Positions 20,537 through 33,630 of a stretch of 64,000 nucleotides of DNA are shown in pieces. Below the pieces are notes generated by a model that made no database searches, was not told the origin of the DNA, and worked only from the letters and a program-made list of their open reading frames with translations. Both the position numbers and the translations under genes were made by a program. Origin of the DNA: Lineus longissimus (taxonomy: Eukaryota; Nemertea; Pilidiophora; Heteronemertea; Lineidae); NCBI RefSeq assembly GCF_910592395.1, contig NC_088319.1, forward strand, positions 7,442,001 to 7,506,000, in the 5' to 3' direction. Every line of letters starts with the position of its first letter. The stretch's first letter is position 1.

Positions 20537-23406
20537 TAGTCCTCAATCCTGGGACTTGATGAAGTGTCATCATTAAATTGCGTCACCATTGTCTCTTTAA
20601 TGCACCTTAAGCATGAAAAAAGGTCACTGCTTTAAGTTCAGATATGATCTACTCAGCTAGGCCTGAATGTACCTCAAAGTTGTCCTTCGTCCCAGGTTTT
20701 GATGTATTCGAGCATGTCACCACATGCATATTCATTCCATGATGGATGATTTACCCGTATAGACTGTGTACGTGTTGTGAATAGCCAGGAATTTTAGTTC
20801 CTTGAAAGCCATGCCTGTTCATCAAGAAATACAATCCTGGGTTCTCCCCGGGATCGAACCCGGGCCCAATTGCGTGGTAGCCAGCAGTGTTAACCACTAG
20901 GCTATGAGGCTCCTCATATCCCCGGTTTGAATGTATCAAGCATGTTATCACACAGTCATTCATTAGTCCTCAATCCTGGGACTTGATGAAGTGTCATCAT
21001 TAAATTGCGTCACCATTGTCTGTTTAATGCACCTTAAGCATGAAGAAAGGCCTGCTCTACTCAGCTAGGCCTAAATGTACCTCAAAGTTGTCCTTCGTCC
21101 CAGGTTTTGATGTATTCGAGCATGTCACCACATGCATATTCATTCCATGATGGATGATTTACCCGTATAGACTGTGTACGTGTTGTGAATAGCCAGGAAT
21201 TTTAGTTCCTTGAAAGCCACCCCTGTTCATCAAGAAATACAATCCTGGGTTCTCCCGGGGATCGAAACCGGGCCCTATTGCGTGGTAGCCAGCAGTGTTA
21301 ACCACTAGGCTATGAGGCTCCTCATGTCCCCGGTTTGAATGTTTCGAGCATGTTATCACACAGTCATTCAATAGTCCTCAATCCTGGGACTTGATGAAGT
21401 GTCATCATTAAATTGCGTCACCATTGTCTGTTTAATGCACCTTGAGCATGAAAAAAGGTCACTGCCTTAAAGTTCAGATATGCTCTACTCAGCTAGGCCT
21501 AAATGTACCTCAAAGTTGTCCTTCGTCCCAGGTTTTGATGTATTCGAGCATGTCACCACATGCATATTCATTCCATGATGGATGATTTACCCGTATAGAC
21601 TGTGTACGTGTTGTGAATAGCCAGGAATTTTAGTTCCTTGAAAGCCATGCCGGTTCATCAAGAAATACAATCCTGGGTTCTCCCCGGGATCGAAACCGGG
21701 CCCTATTGCGTGGTAGCCAGCAGTGTTAAAAGCATGTTATCACACAGTCATTCATTAGTCCTCAATCCTGGGACTTGATGAAGTGTCATCATTAAATTGC
21801 GTCACCATTGTCTGTTTAATGCACCTTAAGCATGAAGAAAGGCCTGCTCTACTCAGCTAGGCCTAAATGTACCTCAAAGTTGTCCTTCGTCCCAGGTTTT
21901 GATGTATTCGAGCATGTCACCACATGCATATTCATTCCATGATGGATGATTTACCCGTATAGACTGTGTACGTGTTGTGAATAGCCAGGAATTTTAGTTC
22001 CTTGAAAGCCATGCCGGTTCATTAAGAAATACAATCCTGGGTTCTCCCCGGGATCGAACCCGGGCCCAATTGCGTGGTAGCCAGCAGTGTTAACCACTAG
22101 GCTATGAGGCTCCTCATATCCCCGGTTTGAATGTATCAAGCATGTTATCACACAGTCATTCATTAGTCCTCAATCCTGGGACTTGATGAAGTGTCATCAT
22201 TAAATTGCGTCACCATTGTCTGTTTAATGCACCTTAAGCATGAAGAAAGGCCTGCTCTACTTAGCTAGGCCTAAATGTACCTCAAAGTTGTCCTTCGTCC
22301 CAGGTTTTGATGTATTCGAGCATGTCACCACATGCATATTCATTCCATGATGGATGATTTACCCGTATAGACTGTGTACGTGTTGTGAATAGCCAGGAAT
22401 TTTAGTTCCTTGAAAGCCACCCCGGTTCATCAAGAAATACAATCCTGGGTTCTCCCGGGGATCGAAACCGGGCCCTATTGCGTGGTAGCCAGCAGTGTTA
22501 ACCACTAGGCTATGAGGCTCCTCATGTCCCCGGTTTGAATGTTTCGAGCATGTTATCACACAGTCATTCAATAGTCCTCAATCCTGGGACTTGATGAAGT
22601 GTCATCATTAAATTGCGTCACCATTGTCTGTTTAATGCACCTTGAGCATGAAAAAAGGTCACTGCTTTAAAGTTCAGATATGCTCTACTCAGCTAGGCCT
22701 AAATGTACCTCAAAGTTGTCCTTCGTCCCAGGTTTTGATGTATTCGAGCATGTCACCACATGCATATTCATTCCATGATGGATGATTTACCCGTATAGAC
22801 TGTGTACGTGTTGTGAATAGCCAGGAATTTTAGTTCCATGAAAGCCACCCCTGTTCATCAAGAAATACAATCCTGGCTTCTCCCCGGGATCGAACCGGGC
22901 CCTATTGCGTGGCAGCCAGCAGTGTTAACCACTAGGCTATGAGGCTCCTCATGTCCCCGGTTTGAATGTATCGAGCATGTTATCACACAGTCATTCATTA
23001 GTCCTCAATCCTGGGACTTGATGAAGTGTCATCATTAAATTGCGTCACCATTGTCTGTTTAATGCACCTTAAGCATGAAGAAAGGCCTGCTCTACTTAGC
23101 TAGGCCTAAATGTACCTCAAAGTTGTTCTTCGTCCCAGGTTTTGATGTATTCGAGCATGTCACCACATGCATATTCATTCCATGATGGATGATTTACCCG
23201 TATAGACTGTGTACGTGTTGTGAATAGCCAGGAATTTTAGTTCCTTGAAAGCCACCCCTGTTCATCAAGAAATACAATCCTGGGTTCTCCCGGGGATCGA
23301 AACCGGGCCCTATTGCGTGGTAGCCAGCAGTGTTAACCACTAGGCTATGAGGCTCCTCATGTCCCCGGTTTGAATGTATCGAGCATGTTATCACACAGTC
23401 ATTCAT
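20537..23406. repeat. HOR block 1, 7-unit type (2870 bp)
   Basis: Unit ends are 20963, 21371, 21755, 22163, 22571, 22998 and 23406. The order is u1, K, u3, an L-type 408 bp unit, K, u7, u8. It carries the 7-mer marker cactgcctta (about 21463). u1 has gccatgcctg where most copies have gccatgccgg. Confidence 0.92.
21677..21729 (-). pseudogene. Truncated tRNA-like relic, class u3 (A box deleted)
   Basis: A 44 bp deletion joins cagtgttaa directly to aagcatgttatc. It removes the acceptor 5' strand, the A box and most of the D arm, and leaves only the anticodon and T arm portion, whose B box is also of the altered GGTTTCGATCC kind. Thirteen of the fifteen domain 2 blocks contain this unit (absent from blocks 12 and 14); I saw none in domain 1. 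Other junctions lie near 24600, 27860, 31953, 34823, 38082, 41341, 44600, 47470, 50730, 53989, 58529 and 63069. Confidence 0.75.
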
Positions 23407-26400
23407 TAGTCCTCAATCCTGGGACTTGATGAAGTGTCATCATTAAATTGCGTCACCATTGTCTCTTTAATGCACCTTAAGCATGAAAAAAGGTCACTGC
23501 TTTAAGTTCAGATATGATCTACTCAGCTAGGCCTAAATGTACCTCAAAGTTGTCCTTCGTCCCAGGTTTTGATGTATTCGAGCATGTCACCACATGCATA
23601 TTCATTCCATGATGGATGATTTACCCGTATAGACTGTGTACGTGTTGTGAATAGCCAGGAATTTTAGTTCCTTGAAAGCCATGCCGGTTCATCAAGAAAT
23701 ACAATCCTGGGTTCTCCCCGGGATCGAACCCGGGCCCAATTGCGTGGTAGCCAGCAGTGTTAACCACTAGGCTATGAGGCTCCTCATATCCCCGGTTTGA
23801 ATGTATCAAGCATGTTATCACACAGTCATTCATTAGTCCTCAATCCTGGGACTTGATGAAGTGTCATCATTAAATTGCGTCACCATTGTCTGTTTAATGC
23901 ACCTTAAGCATGAAGAAAGGCCTGCTCTACTTAGCTAGGCCTAAATGTACCTCAAAGTTGTCCTTCGTCCCAGGTTTTGATGTATTCGAGCATGTCACCA
24001 CATGCATATTCATTCCATGATGGATGATTTACCCGTATAGACTGTGTACGTGTTGTGAATAGCCAGGAATTTTAGTTCCTTGAAAGCCACCCCTGTTCAT
24101 CAAGAAATACAATCCTGGGTTCTCCCGGGGATCGAAACCGGGCCCTATTGCGTGGTAGCCAGCAGTGTTAACCACTAGGCTATGAGGCTCCTCATGTCCC
24201 CGGTTTGAATGTTTCGAGCATGTTATCACACAGTCATTCAATAGTCCTCAATCCTGGGACTTGATGAAGTGTCATCATTAAATTGCGTCACCATTGTCTG
24301 TTTAATGCACCTTGAGCATGAAAAAAGGTCACTGCTTTAAAGTTCAGATATGCTCTACTCAGCTAGGCCTAAATGTACCTCAAAGTTGTCCTTCGTCCCA
24401 GGTTTTGATGTATTCGAGCATGTCACCACATGCATATTCATTCCATGATGGATGATTTACCCGTATAGACTGTGTACGTGTTGTGAATAGCCAGGAATTT
24501 TAGTTCCTTGAAAGCCATGCCGGTTCATCAAGAAATACAATCCTGGGTTCTCCCCGGGATCGAAACCGGGCCCTATTGCGTGGTAGCCAGCAGTGTTAAA
24601 AGCATGTTATCACACAGTCATTCATTAGTCCTCAATCCTGGGACTTGATGAAGTGTCATCATTAAATTGCGTCACCATTGTCTGTTTAATGCACCTTAAG
24701 CATGAAGAAAGGCCTGCTCTACTCAGCTAGGCCTAAATGTACCTCAAAGTTGTCCTTCGTCCCAGGTTTTGATGTATTCGAGCATGTCACCACATGCATA
24801 TTCATTCCATGATGGATGATTTACCCGTATAGACTGTGTACGTGTTGTGAATAGCCAGGAATTTTAGTTCCTTGAAAGCCATGCCGGTTCATCAAGAAAT
24901 ACAATCCTGGCTTCTCCCCGGGATCGAACCGGGCCCTATTGCGTGGCAGCCAGCAGTGTTAACCACTAGGCTATGAGGCTCCTCATGTCCCCGGTTTGAA
25001 TGTATCGAGCATGTTATCACACAGTCATTCATTAGTCCTCAATCCTGGGACTTGATGAAGTGTCATCATTAAATTGCGTCACCATTGTCTGTTTAATGCA
25101 CCTTAAGCATGAAGAAAGGCCACTGCTTTGATTTCAGATATGCTCTACTCAGCTAGGCCTAAATGTACCTCAAAGTTGTCCTTCGTCCCAGGTTTTGATA
25201 TATTCGAGCATGTCACCACATGCATATTCATTCCATGATGGATGATTTACCCGTATAGACTGTGTAGCCACCCCTGTTCATCAAGAAATACAATCCTGGG
25301 TTCTCCCCGGGATCGAAACCGGGCCCTATTGCGTGGTAGCCAGCAGTGTTAACCACTAGGCCATGAGGCTCCTCATGTCCCCGGTTTGAATGTATCAAGC
25401 ATGTTATCACACAGTCATTCATTAGTCCTCAATCCTGGGACTTGATGAAGTGTCATCATTAAATTGCGTCACCATTGTCTGTTTAATGCACCTTAAGCAT
25501 GAAGAAAGGCCTGCTCTACTTAGCTAGGCCTAAATGTACCTCAAAGTTGTCCTTCGTCCCAGGTTTTGATGTATTCGAGCATGTCACCACATGCATATTC
25601 ATTCCATGATGGATGATTTACCCGTATAGACTGTGTACGTGTTGTGAATAGCCAGGAATTTTAGTTCCTTGAAAGCCACCCCTGTTCATCAAGAAATACA
25701 ATCCTGGGTTCTCCCGGGGATCGAAACCGGGCCCTATTGCGTGGTAGCCAGCAGTGTTAACCACTAGGCTATGAGGCTCCTCATGTCCCCGGTTTGAATG
25801 TTTCGAGCATGTTATCACACAGTCATTCAATAGTCCTCAATCCTGGGACTTGATGAAGTGTCATCATTAAATTGCGTCACCATTGTCTGTTTAATGCACC
25901 TTGAGCATGAAAAAAGGTCACTGCTTTAAAGTTCAGATATGCTCTACTCAGCTAGGCCTAAATGTACCTCAAAGTTGTCCTTCGTCCCAGGTTTTGATGT
26001 ATTCGAGCATGTCACCACATGCATATTCATTCCATGATGGATGATTTACCCGTATAGACTGTGTACGTGTTGTGAATAGCCAGGAATTTTAGTTCCATGA
26101 AAGCCACCCCTGTTCATCAAGAAATACAATCCTGGCTTCTCCCCGGGATCGAACCGGGCCCTATTGCGTGGCAGCCAGCAGTGTTAACCACTAGGCTATG
26201 AGGCTCCTCATGTCCCCGGTTTGAATGTATCGAGCATGTTATCACACAGTCATTCATTAGTCCTCAATCCTGGGACTTGATGAAGTGTCATCATTAAATT
26301 GCGTCACCATTGTCTGTTTAATGCACCTTAAGCATGAAGAAAGGCCTGCTCTACTTAGCTAGGCCTAAATGTACCTCAAAGTTGTTCTTCGTCCCAGGTT

Positions 26401-26665
26401 TTGATGTATTCGAGCATGTCACCACATGCATATTCATTCCATGATGGATGATTTACCCGTATAGACTGTGTACGTGTTGTGAATAGCCAGGAATTTTAGT
26501 TCCTTGAAAGCCACCCCTGTTCATCAAGAAATACAATCCTGGGTTCTCCCGGGGATCGAAACCGGGCCCTATTGCGTGGTAGCCAGCAGTGTTAACCACT
26601 AGGCTATGAGGCTCCTCATGTCCCCGGTTTGAATGTATCGAGCATGTTATCACACAGTCATTCAT
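23407..26665. repeat. HOR block 2, 8-unit type (3259 bp)
   Basis: Unit ends are 23833, 24241, 24625, 25032, 25422, 25830, 26238 and 26665 (the boundary between u7 and u8 is uncertain by a base). This is the full u1-K-u3-u4-D-K-u7-u8 order. u1 has gcctaaatg where other u1 copies have gcctgaatg. Confidence 0.92.
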
Positions 26666-29600
26666 TAGTCCTCAATCCTGGGACTTGATGAAGTGTCATC
26701 ATTAAATTGCGTCACCATTGTCTCTTTAATGCACCTTAAGCATGAAAAAAGGTCACTGCTTTAAGTTCAGATATGATCTACTCAGCTAGGCCTGAATGTA
26801 CCTCAAAGTTGTCCTTCGTCCCAGGTTTTGATGTATTCGAGCATGTCACCACATGCATATTCATTCCATGATGGATGATTTACCCGTATAGACTGTGTAC
26901 GTGTTGTGAATAGCCAGGAATTTTAGTTCCTTGAAAGCCATGCCTGTTCATCAAGAAATACAATCCTGGGTTCTCCCCGGGATCGAACCCGGGCCCAATT
27001 GCGTGGTAGCCAGCAGTGTTAACCACTAGGCTATGAGGCTCCTCATATCCCCGGTTTGAATGTATCAAGCATGTTATCACACAGTCATTCATTAGTCCTC
27101 AATCCTGGGACTTGATGAAGTGTCATCATTAAATTGCGTCACCATTGTCTGTTTAATGCACCTTAAGCATGAAGAAAGGCCTGCTCTACTTAGCTAGGCC
27201 TAAATGTACCTCAAAGTTGTCCTTCGTCCCAGGTTTTGATGTATTCGAGCATGTCACCACATGCATATTCATTCCATGATGGATGATTTACCCGTATAGA
27301 CTGTGTACGTGTTGTGAATAGCCAGGAATTTTAGTTCCTTGAAAGCCACCCCTGTTCATCAAGAAATACAATCCTGGGTTCTCCCGGGGATCGAAACCGG
27401 GCCCTATTGCGTGGTAGCCAGCAGTGTTAACCACTAGGCTATGAGGCTCCTCATGTCCCCGGTTTGAATGTTTCGAGCATGTTATCACACAGTCATTCAA
27501 TAGTCCTCAATCCTGGGACTTGATGAAGTGTCATCATTAAATTGCGTCACCATTGTCTGTTTAATGCACCTTGAGCATGAAAAAAGGTCACTGCTTTAAA
27601 GTTCAGATATGCTCTACTCAGCTAGGCCTAAATGTACCTCAAAAGTTGTCCTTCGTCCCAGGTTTTGATGTATTCGAGCATGTCACCACATGCATATTCA
27701 TTCCATGATGGATGATTTACCCGTATAGACTGTGTACGTGTTGTGAATAGCCAGGAATTTTAGTTCCTTGAAAGCCATGCCGGTTCATCAAGAAATACAA
27801 TCCTGGGTTCTCCCCGGGATCGAAACCGGGCCCTATTGCGTGGTAGCCAGCAGTGTTAAAAGCATGTTATCACACAGTCATTCATTAGTCCTCAATCCTG
27901 GGACTTGATGAAGTGTCATCATTAAATTGCGTCACCATTGTCTGTTTAATGCACCTTAAGCATGAAGAAAGGCCTGCTCTACTCAGCTAGGCCTAAATGT
28001 ACCTCAAAGTTGTCCTTCGTCCCAGGTTTTGATGTATTCGAGCATGTCACCACATGCATATTCATTCCATGATGGATGATTTACCCGTATAGACTGTGTA
28101 CGTGTTGTGAATAGCCAGGAATTTTAGTTCCTTGAAAGCCATGCCGGTTCATCAAGAAATACAATCCTGGCTTCTCCCCGGGATCGAACCGGGCCCTATT
28201 GCGTGGCAGCCAGCAGTGTTAACCACTAGGCTATGAGGCTCCTCATGTCCCCGGTTTGAATGTATCGAGCATGTTATCACACAGTCATTCATTAGTCCTC
28301 AATCCTGGGACTTGATGAAGTGTCATCATTAAATTGCGTCACCATTGTCTGTTTAATGCACCTTAAGCATGAAGAAAGGCCACTGCTTTGATTTCAGATA
28401 TGCTCTACTCAGCTAGGCCTAAATGTACCTCAAAGTTGTCCTTCGTCCCAGGTTTTGATATATTCGAGCATGTCACCACATGCATATTCATTCCATGATG
28501 GATGATTTACCCGTATAGACTGTGTAGCCACCCCTGTTCATCAAGAAATACAATCCTGGGTTCTCCCCGGGATCGAAACCGGGCCCTATTGCGTGGTAGC
28601 CAGCAGTGTTAACCACTAGGCCATGAGGCTCCTCATGTCCCCGGTTTGAATGTATCAAGCATGTTATCACACAGTCATTCATTAGTCCTCAATCCTGGGA
28701 CTTGATGAAGTGTCATCATTAAATTGCGTCACCATTGTCTGTTTAATGCACCTTAAGCATGAAGAAAGGCCTGCTCTACTTAGCTAGGCCTAAATGTACC
28801 TCAAAGTTGTCCTTCGTCCCAGGTTTTGATGTATTCGAGCATGTCACCACATGCATATTCATTCCATGATGGATGATTTACCCGTATAGACTGTGTACGT
28901 GTTGTGAATAGCCAGGAATTTTAGTTCCTTGAAAGCCACCCCTGTTCATCAAGAAATACAATCCTGGGTTCTCCCGGGGATCGAAACCGGGCCCTATTGC
29001 GTGGTAGCCAGCAGTGTTAACCACTAGGCTATGAGGCTCCTCATGTCCCCGGTTTGAATGTTTCGAGCATGTTATCACACAGTCATTCAATAGTCCTCAA
29101 TCCTGGGACTTGATGAAGAGTCATCATTAAATTGCGTCACCATTGTCTGTTTAATGCACCTTGAGCATGAAAAAAGGTCACTGCTTTAAAGTTCAGATAT
29201 GCTCTACTCAGCTAGGCCTAAATGTACCTCAAAGTTGTCCTTCGTCCCAGGTTTTGATGTATTCGAGCATGTCACCACATGCATATTCATTCCATGATGG
29301 ATGATTTACCCGTATAGACTGTGTACGTGTTGTGAATAGCCAGGAATTTTAGTTCCATGAAAGCCACCCCTGTTCATCAAGAAATACAATCCTGGCTTCT
29401 CCCCGGGATCGAACCGGGCCCTATTGCGTGGCAGCCAGCAGTGTTAACCACTAGGCTATGAGGCACCTCATGTCCCCGGTTTGAATGTATCGAGCATGTT
29501 ATCACACAGTCATTCATTAGTCCTCAATCCTGGGACTTGATGAAGTGTCATCATTAAATTGCGTCACCATTGTCTGTTTAATGCACCTTAAGCATGAAGA

Positions 29601-29925
29601 AAGGCCTGCTCTACTTAGCTAGGCCTAAATGTACCTCAAAGTTGTTCTTCGTCCCAGGTTTTGATGTATTCGAGCATGTCACCACATGCATATTCATTCC
29701 ATGATGGATGATTTACCCGTATAGACTGTGTACGTGTTGTGAATAGCCAGGAATTTTAGTTCCTTGAAAGCCACCCCTGTTCATCAAGAAATACAATCCT
29801 GGGTTCTCCCGGGGATTGAAACCGGGCCCTATTGCGTGGTAGCCAGCAGTGTTAACCACTAGGCTATGAGGCTCCTCATGTCCCCGGTTTGAATGTATCG
29901 AGCATGTTATCACACAGTCATTCAT
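26666..29925. repeat. HOR block 3, 8-unit type (3260 bp)
   Basis: The full 8-unit order with one extra A (ctcaaaagttg, 27641-27644). It carries the linked markers gaagagtcatc (about 29116) and gaggcacctcat (about 29461). u8 has gggattgaaacc in its T arm (near 29813). Confidence 0.92.
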
Positions 29926-32900
29926 TAGTCCTCAATCCTGGGACTTGATGAAGTGTCATCATTAAATTGCGTCACCATTGTCTCTTTAATGCACCTTAAG
30001 CATGAAAAAAGGTCACTGCTTTAAGTTCAGATATGATCTACTCAGCTAGGCCTGAATGTACCTCAAAGTTGTCCTTCGTCCCAGGTTTTGATGTATTCGA
30101 GCATGTCACCACATGCATATTCATTCCATGATGGATGATTTACCCGTATAGACTGTGTACGTGTTGTGAATAGCCAGGAATTTTAGTTCCTTGAAAGCCA
30201 TGCCGGTTCATCAAGAAATACAATCCTGGGTTCTCCCCGGGATCGAACCCGGGCCCAATTGCGTGGTAGCCAGCAGTGTTAACCACTAGGCTATGAGGCT
30301 CCTCATATCCCCGGTTTGAATGTATCAAGCATGTTATCACACAGTCATTCATTAGTCCTCAATCCTGGGACTTGATGAAGTGTCATCATTAAATTGCGTC
30401 ACCATTGTCTGTTTAATGCACCTTAAGCATGAAGAAAGGCCTGCTCTACTTAGCTAGGCCTAAATGTACCTCAAAGTTGTCCTTCGTCCCAGGTTTTGAT
30501 GTATTCGAGCATGTCACCACATGCATATTCATTCCATGATGGATGATTTACCCGTATAGACTGTGTACGTGTTGTGAATAGCCAGGAATTTTAGTTCCTT
30601 GAAAGCCACCCCTGTTCATCAAGAAATACAATCCTGGGTTCTCCCGGGGATCGAAACCGGGCCCTATTGCGTGGTAGCCAGCAGTGTTAACCACTAGGCT
30701 ATGAGGCTCCTCATGTCCCCGGTTTGAATGTATCGAGCATGTTATCACACAGTCATTCATTAGTCCTCAATCCTGGGACTTGATGAAGTGTCATCATTAA
30801 ATTGCGTCACCATTGTCTCTTTAATGCACCTTAAGCATGAAAAAAGGTCACTGCTTTAAGTTCAGATATGATCTACTCAGCTAGGCCTGAATGTACCTCA
30901 AAGTTGTCCTTCGTCCCAGGTTTTGATGTATTCGAGCATGTCACCACATGCATATTCATTCCATGATGGATGATTTACCCGTATAGACTGTGTACGTGTT
31001 GTGAATAGCCAGGAATTTTAGTTCCTTGAAAGCCATGCCGGTTCATCAAGAAATACAATCCTGGGTTCTCCCCGGGATCGAACCCGGGCCCAATTGCGTG
31101 GTAGCCAGCAGTGTTAACCACTAGGCTATGAGGCTCCTCATATCCCCGGTTTGAATGTATCAAGCATGTTATCACACAGTCATTCATTAGTCCTCAATCC
31201 TGGGACTTGATGAAGTGTCATCATTAAATTGCGTCACCATTGTCTGTTTAATGCACCTTAAGCATGAAGAAAGGCCTGCTCTACTTAGCTAGGCCTAAAT
31301 GTACCTCAAAGTTGTCCTTCGTCCCAGGTTTTGATGTATTCGAGCATGTCACCACATGCATATTCATTCCATGATGGATGATTTACCCGTATAGACTGTG
31401 TACGTGTTGTGAATAGCCAGGAATTTTAGTTCCTTGAAAGCCACCCCTGTTCATCAAGAAATACAATCCTGGGTTCTCCCGGGGATCGAAACCGGGCCCT
31501 ATTGCGTGGTAGCCAGCAGTGTTAACCACTAGGCTATGAGGCTCCTCATGTCCCCGGTTTGAATGTTTCGAGCATGTTATCACACAGTCATTCAATAGTC
31601 CTCAATCCTGGGACTTGATGAAGTGTCATCATTAAATTGCGTCACCATTGTCTGTTTAATGCACCTTGAGCATGAAAAAAGGTCACTGCCTTAAAGTTCA
31701 GATATGCTCTACTCAGCTAGGCCTAAATGTACCTCAAAGTTGTCCTTCGTCCCAGGTTTTGATGTATTCGAGCATGTCACCACATGCATATTCATTCCAT
31801 GATGGATGATTTACCCGTATAGACTGTGTACGTGTTGTGAATAGCCAGGAATTTTAGTTCCTTGAAAGCCATGCCGGTTCATCAAGAAATACAATCCTGG
31901 GTTCTCCCCGGGATCGAAACCGGGCCCTATTGCGTGGTAGCCAGCAGTGTTAAAAGCATGTTATCACACAGTCATTCATTAGTCCTCAATCCTGGGACTT
32001 GATGAAGTGTCATCATTAAATTGCGTCACCATTGTCTGTTTAATGCACCTTAAGCATGAAGAAAGGCCTGCTCTACTCAGCTAGGCCTAAATGTACCTCA
32101 AAGTTGTCCTTCGTCCCAGGTTTTGATGTATTCGAGCATGTCACCACATGCATATTCATTCCATGATGGATGATTTACCCGTATAGACTGTGTACGTGTT
32201 GTGAATAGCCAGGAATTTTAGTTCCTTGAAAGCCATGCCGGTTCATCAAGAAATACAATCCTGGGTTCTCCCCGGGATCGAACCCGGGCCCAATTGCGTG
32301 GTAGCCAGCAGTGTTAACCACTAGGCTATGAGGCTCCTCATATCCCCGGTTTGAATGTATCAAGCATGTTATCACACAGTCATTCATTAGTCCTCAATCC
32401 TGGGACTTGATGAAGTGTCATCATTAAATTGCGTCACCATTGTCTGTTTAATGCACCTTAAGCATGAAGAAAGGCCTGCTCTACTTAGCTAGGCCTAAAT
32501 GTACCTCAAAGTTGTCCTTCGTCCCAGGTTTTGATGTATTCGAGCATGTCACCACATGCATATTCATTCCATGATGGATGATTTACCCGTATAGACTGTG
32601 TACGTGTTGTGAATAGCCAGGAATTTTAGTTCCTTGAAAGCCACCCCTGTTCATCAAGAAATACAATCCTGGGTTCTCCCGGGGATCGAAACCGGGCCCT
32701 ATTGCGTGGTAGCCAGCAGTGTTAACCACTAGGCTATGAGGCTCCTCATGTCCCCGGTTTGAATGTTTCGAGCATGTTATCACACAGTCATTCAATAGTC
32801 CTCAATCCTGGGACTTGATGAAGTGTCATCATTAAATTGCGTCACCATTGTCTGTTTAATGCACCTTGAGCATGAAAAAAGGTCACTGCTTTAAAGTTCA

Positions 32901-33630
32901 GATATGCTCTACTCAGCTAGGCCTAAATGTACCTCAAAGTTGTCCTTCGTCCCAGGTTTTGATGTATTCGAGCATGTCACCACATGCATATTCATTCCAT
33001 GATGGATGATTTACCCGTATAGACTGTGTACGTGTTGTGAATAGCCAGGAATTTTAGTTCCATGAAAGCCACCCCTGTTCATCAAGAAATACAATCCTGG
33101 CTTCTCCCCGGGATCGAACCGGGCCCTATTGCGTGGCAGCCAGCAGTGTTAACCACTAGGCTATGAGGCTCCTCATGTCCCCGGTTTGAATGTATCGAGC
33201 ATGTTATCACACAGTCATTCATTAGTCCTCAATCCTGGGACTTGATGAAGTGTCATCATTAAATTGCGTCACCATTGTCTGTTTAATGCACCTTAAGCAT
33301 GAAGAAAGGCCTGCTCTACTTAGCTAGGCCTAAATGTACCTCAAAGTTGTTCTTCGTCCCAGGTTTTGATGTATTCGAGCATGTCACCACATGCATATTC
33401 ATTCCATGATGGATGATTTACCCGTATAGACTGTGTACGTGTTGTGAATAGCCAGGAATTTTAGTTCCTTGAAAGCCACCCCTGTTCATCAAGAAATACA
33501 ATCCTGGGTTCTCCCGGGGATCGAAACCGGGCCCTATTGCGTGGTAGCCAGCAGTGTTAACCACTAGGCTATGAGGCTCCTCATGTCCCCGGTTTGAATG
33601 TATCGAGCATGTTATCACACAGTCATTCAT
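29926..33630. repeat. HOR block 4, 9-unit type (3705 bp)
   Basis: This is a 7-unit block preceded by an extra u1 + 408 bp pair of 835 bp, ending at 30760. The second unit of the extra pair has a K-like body but ends gtatcgagc like u8. It carries the 7-mer marker cactgcctta (about 31683). Confidence 0.91.
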
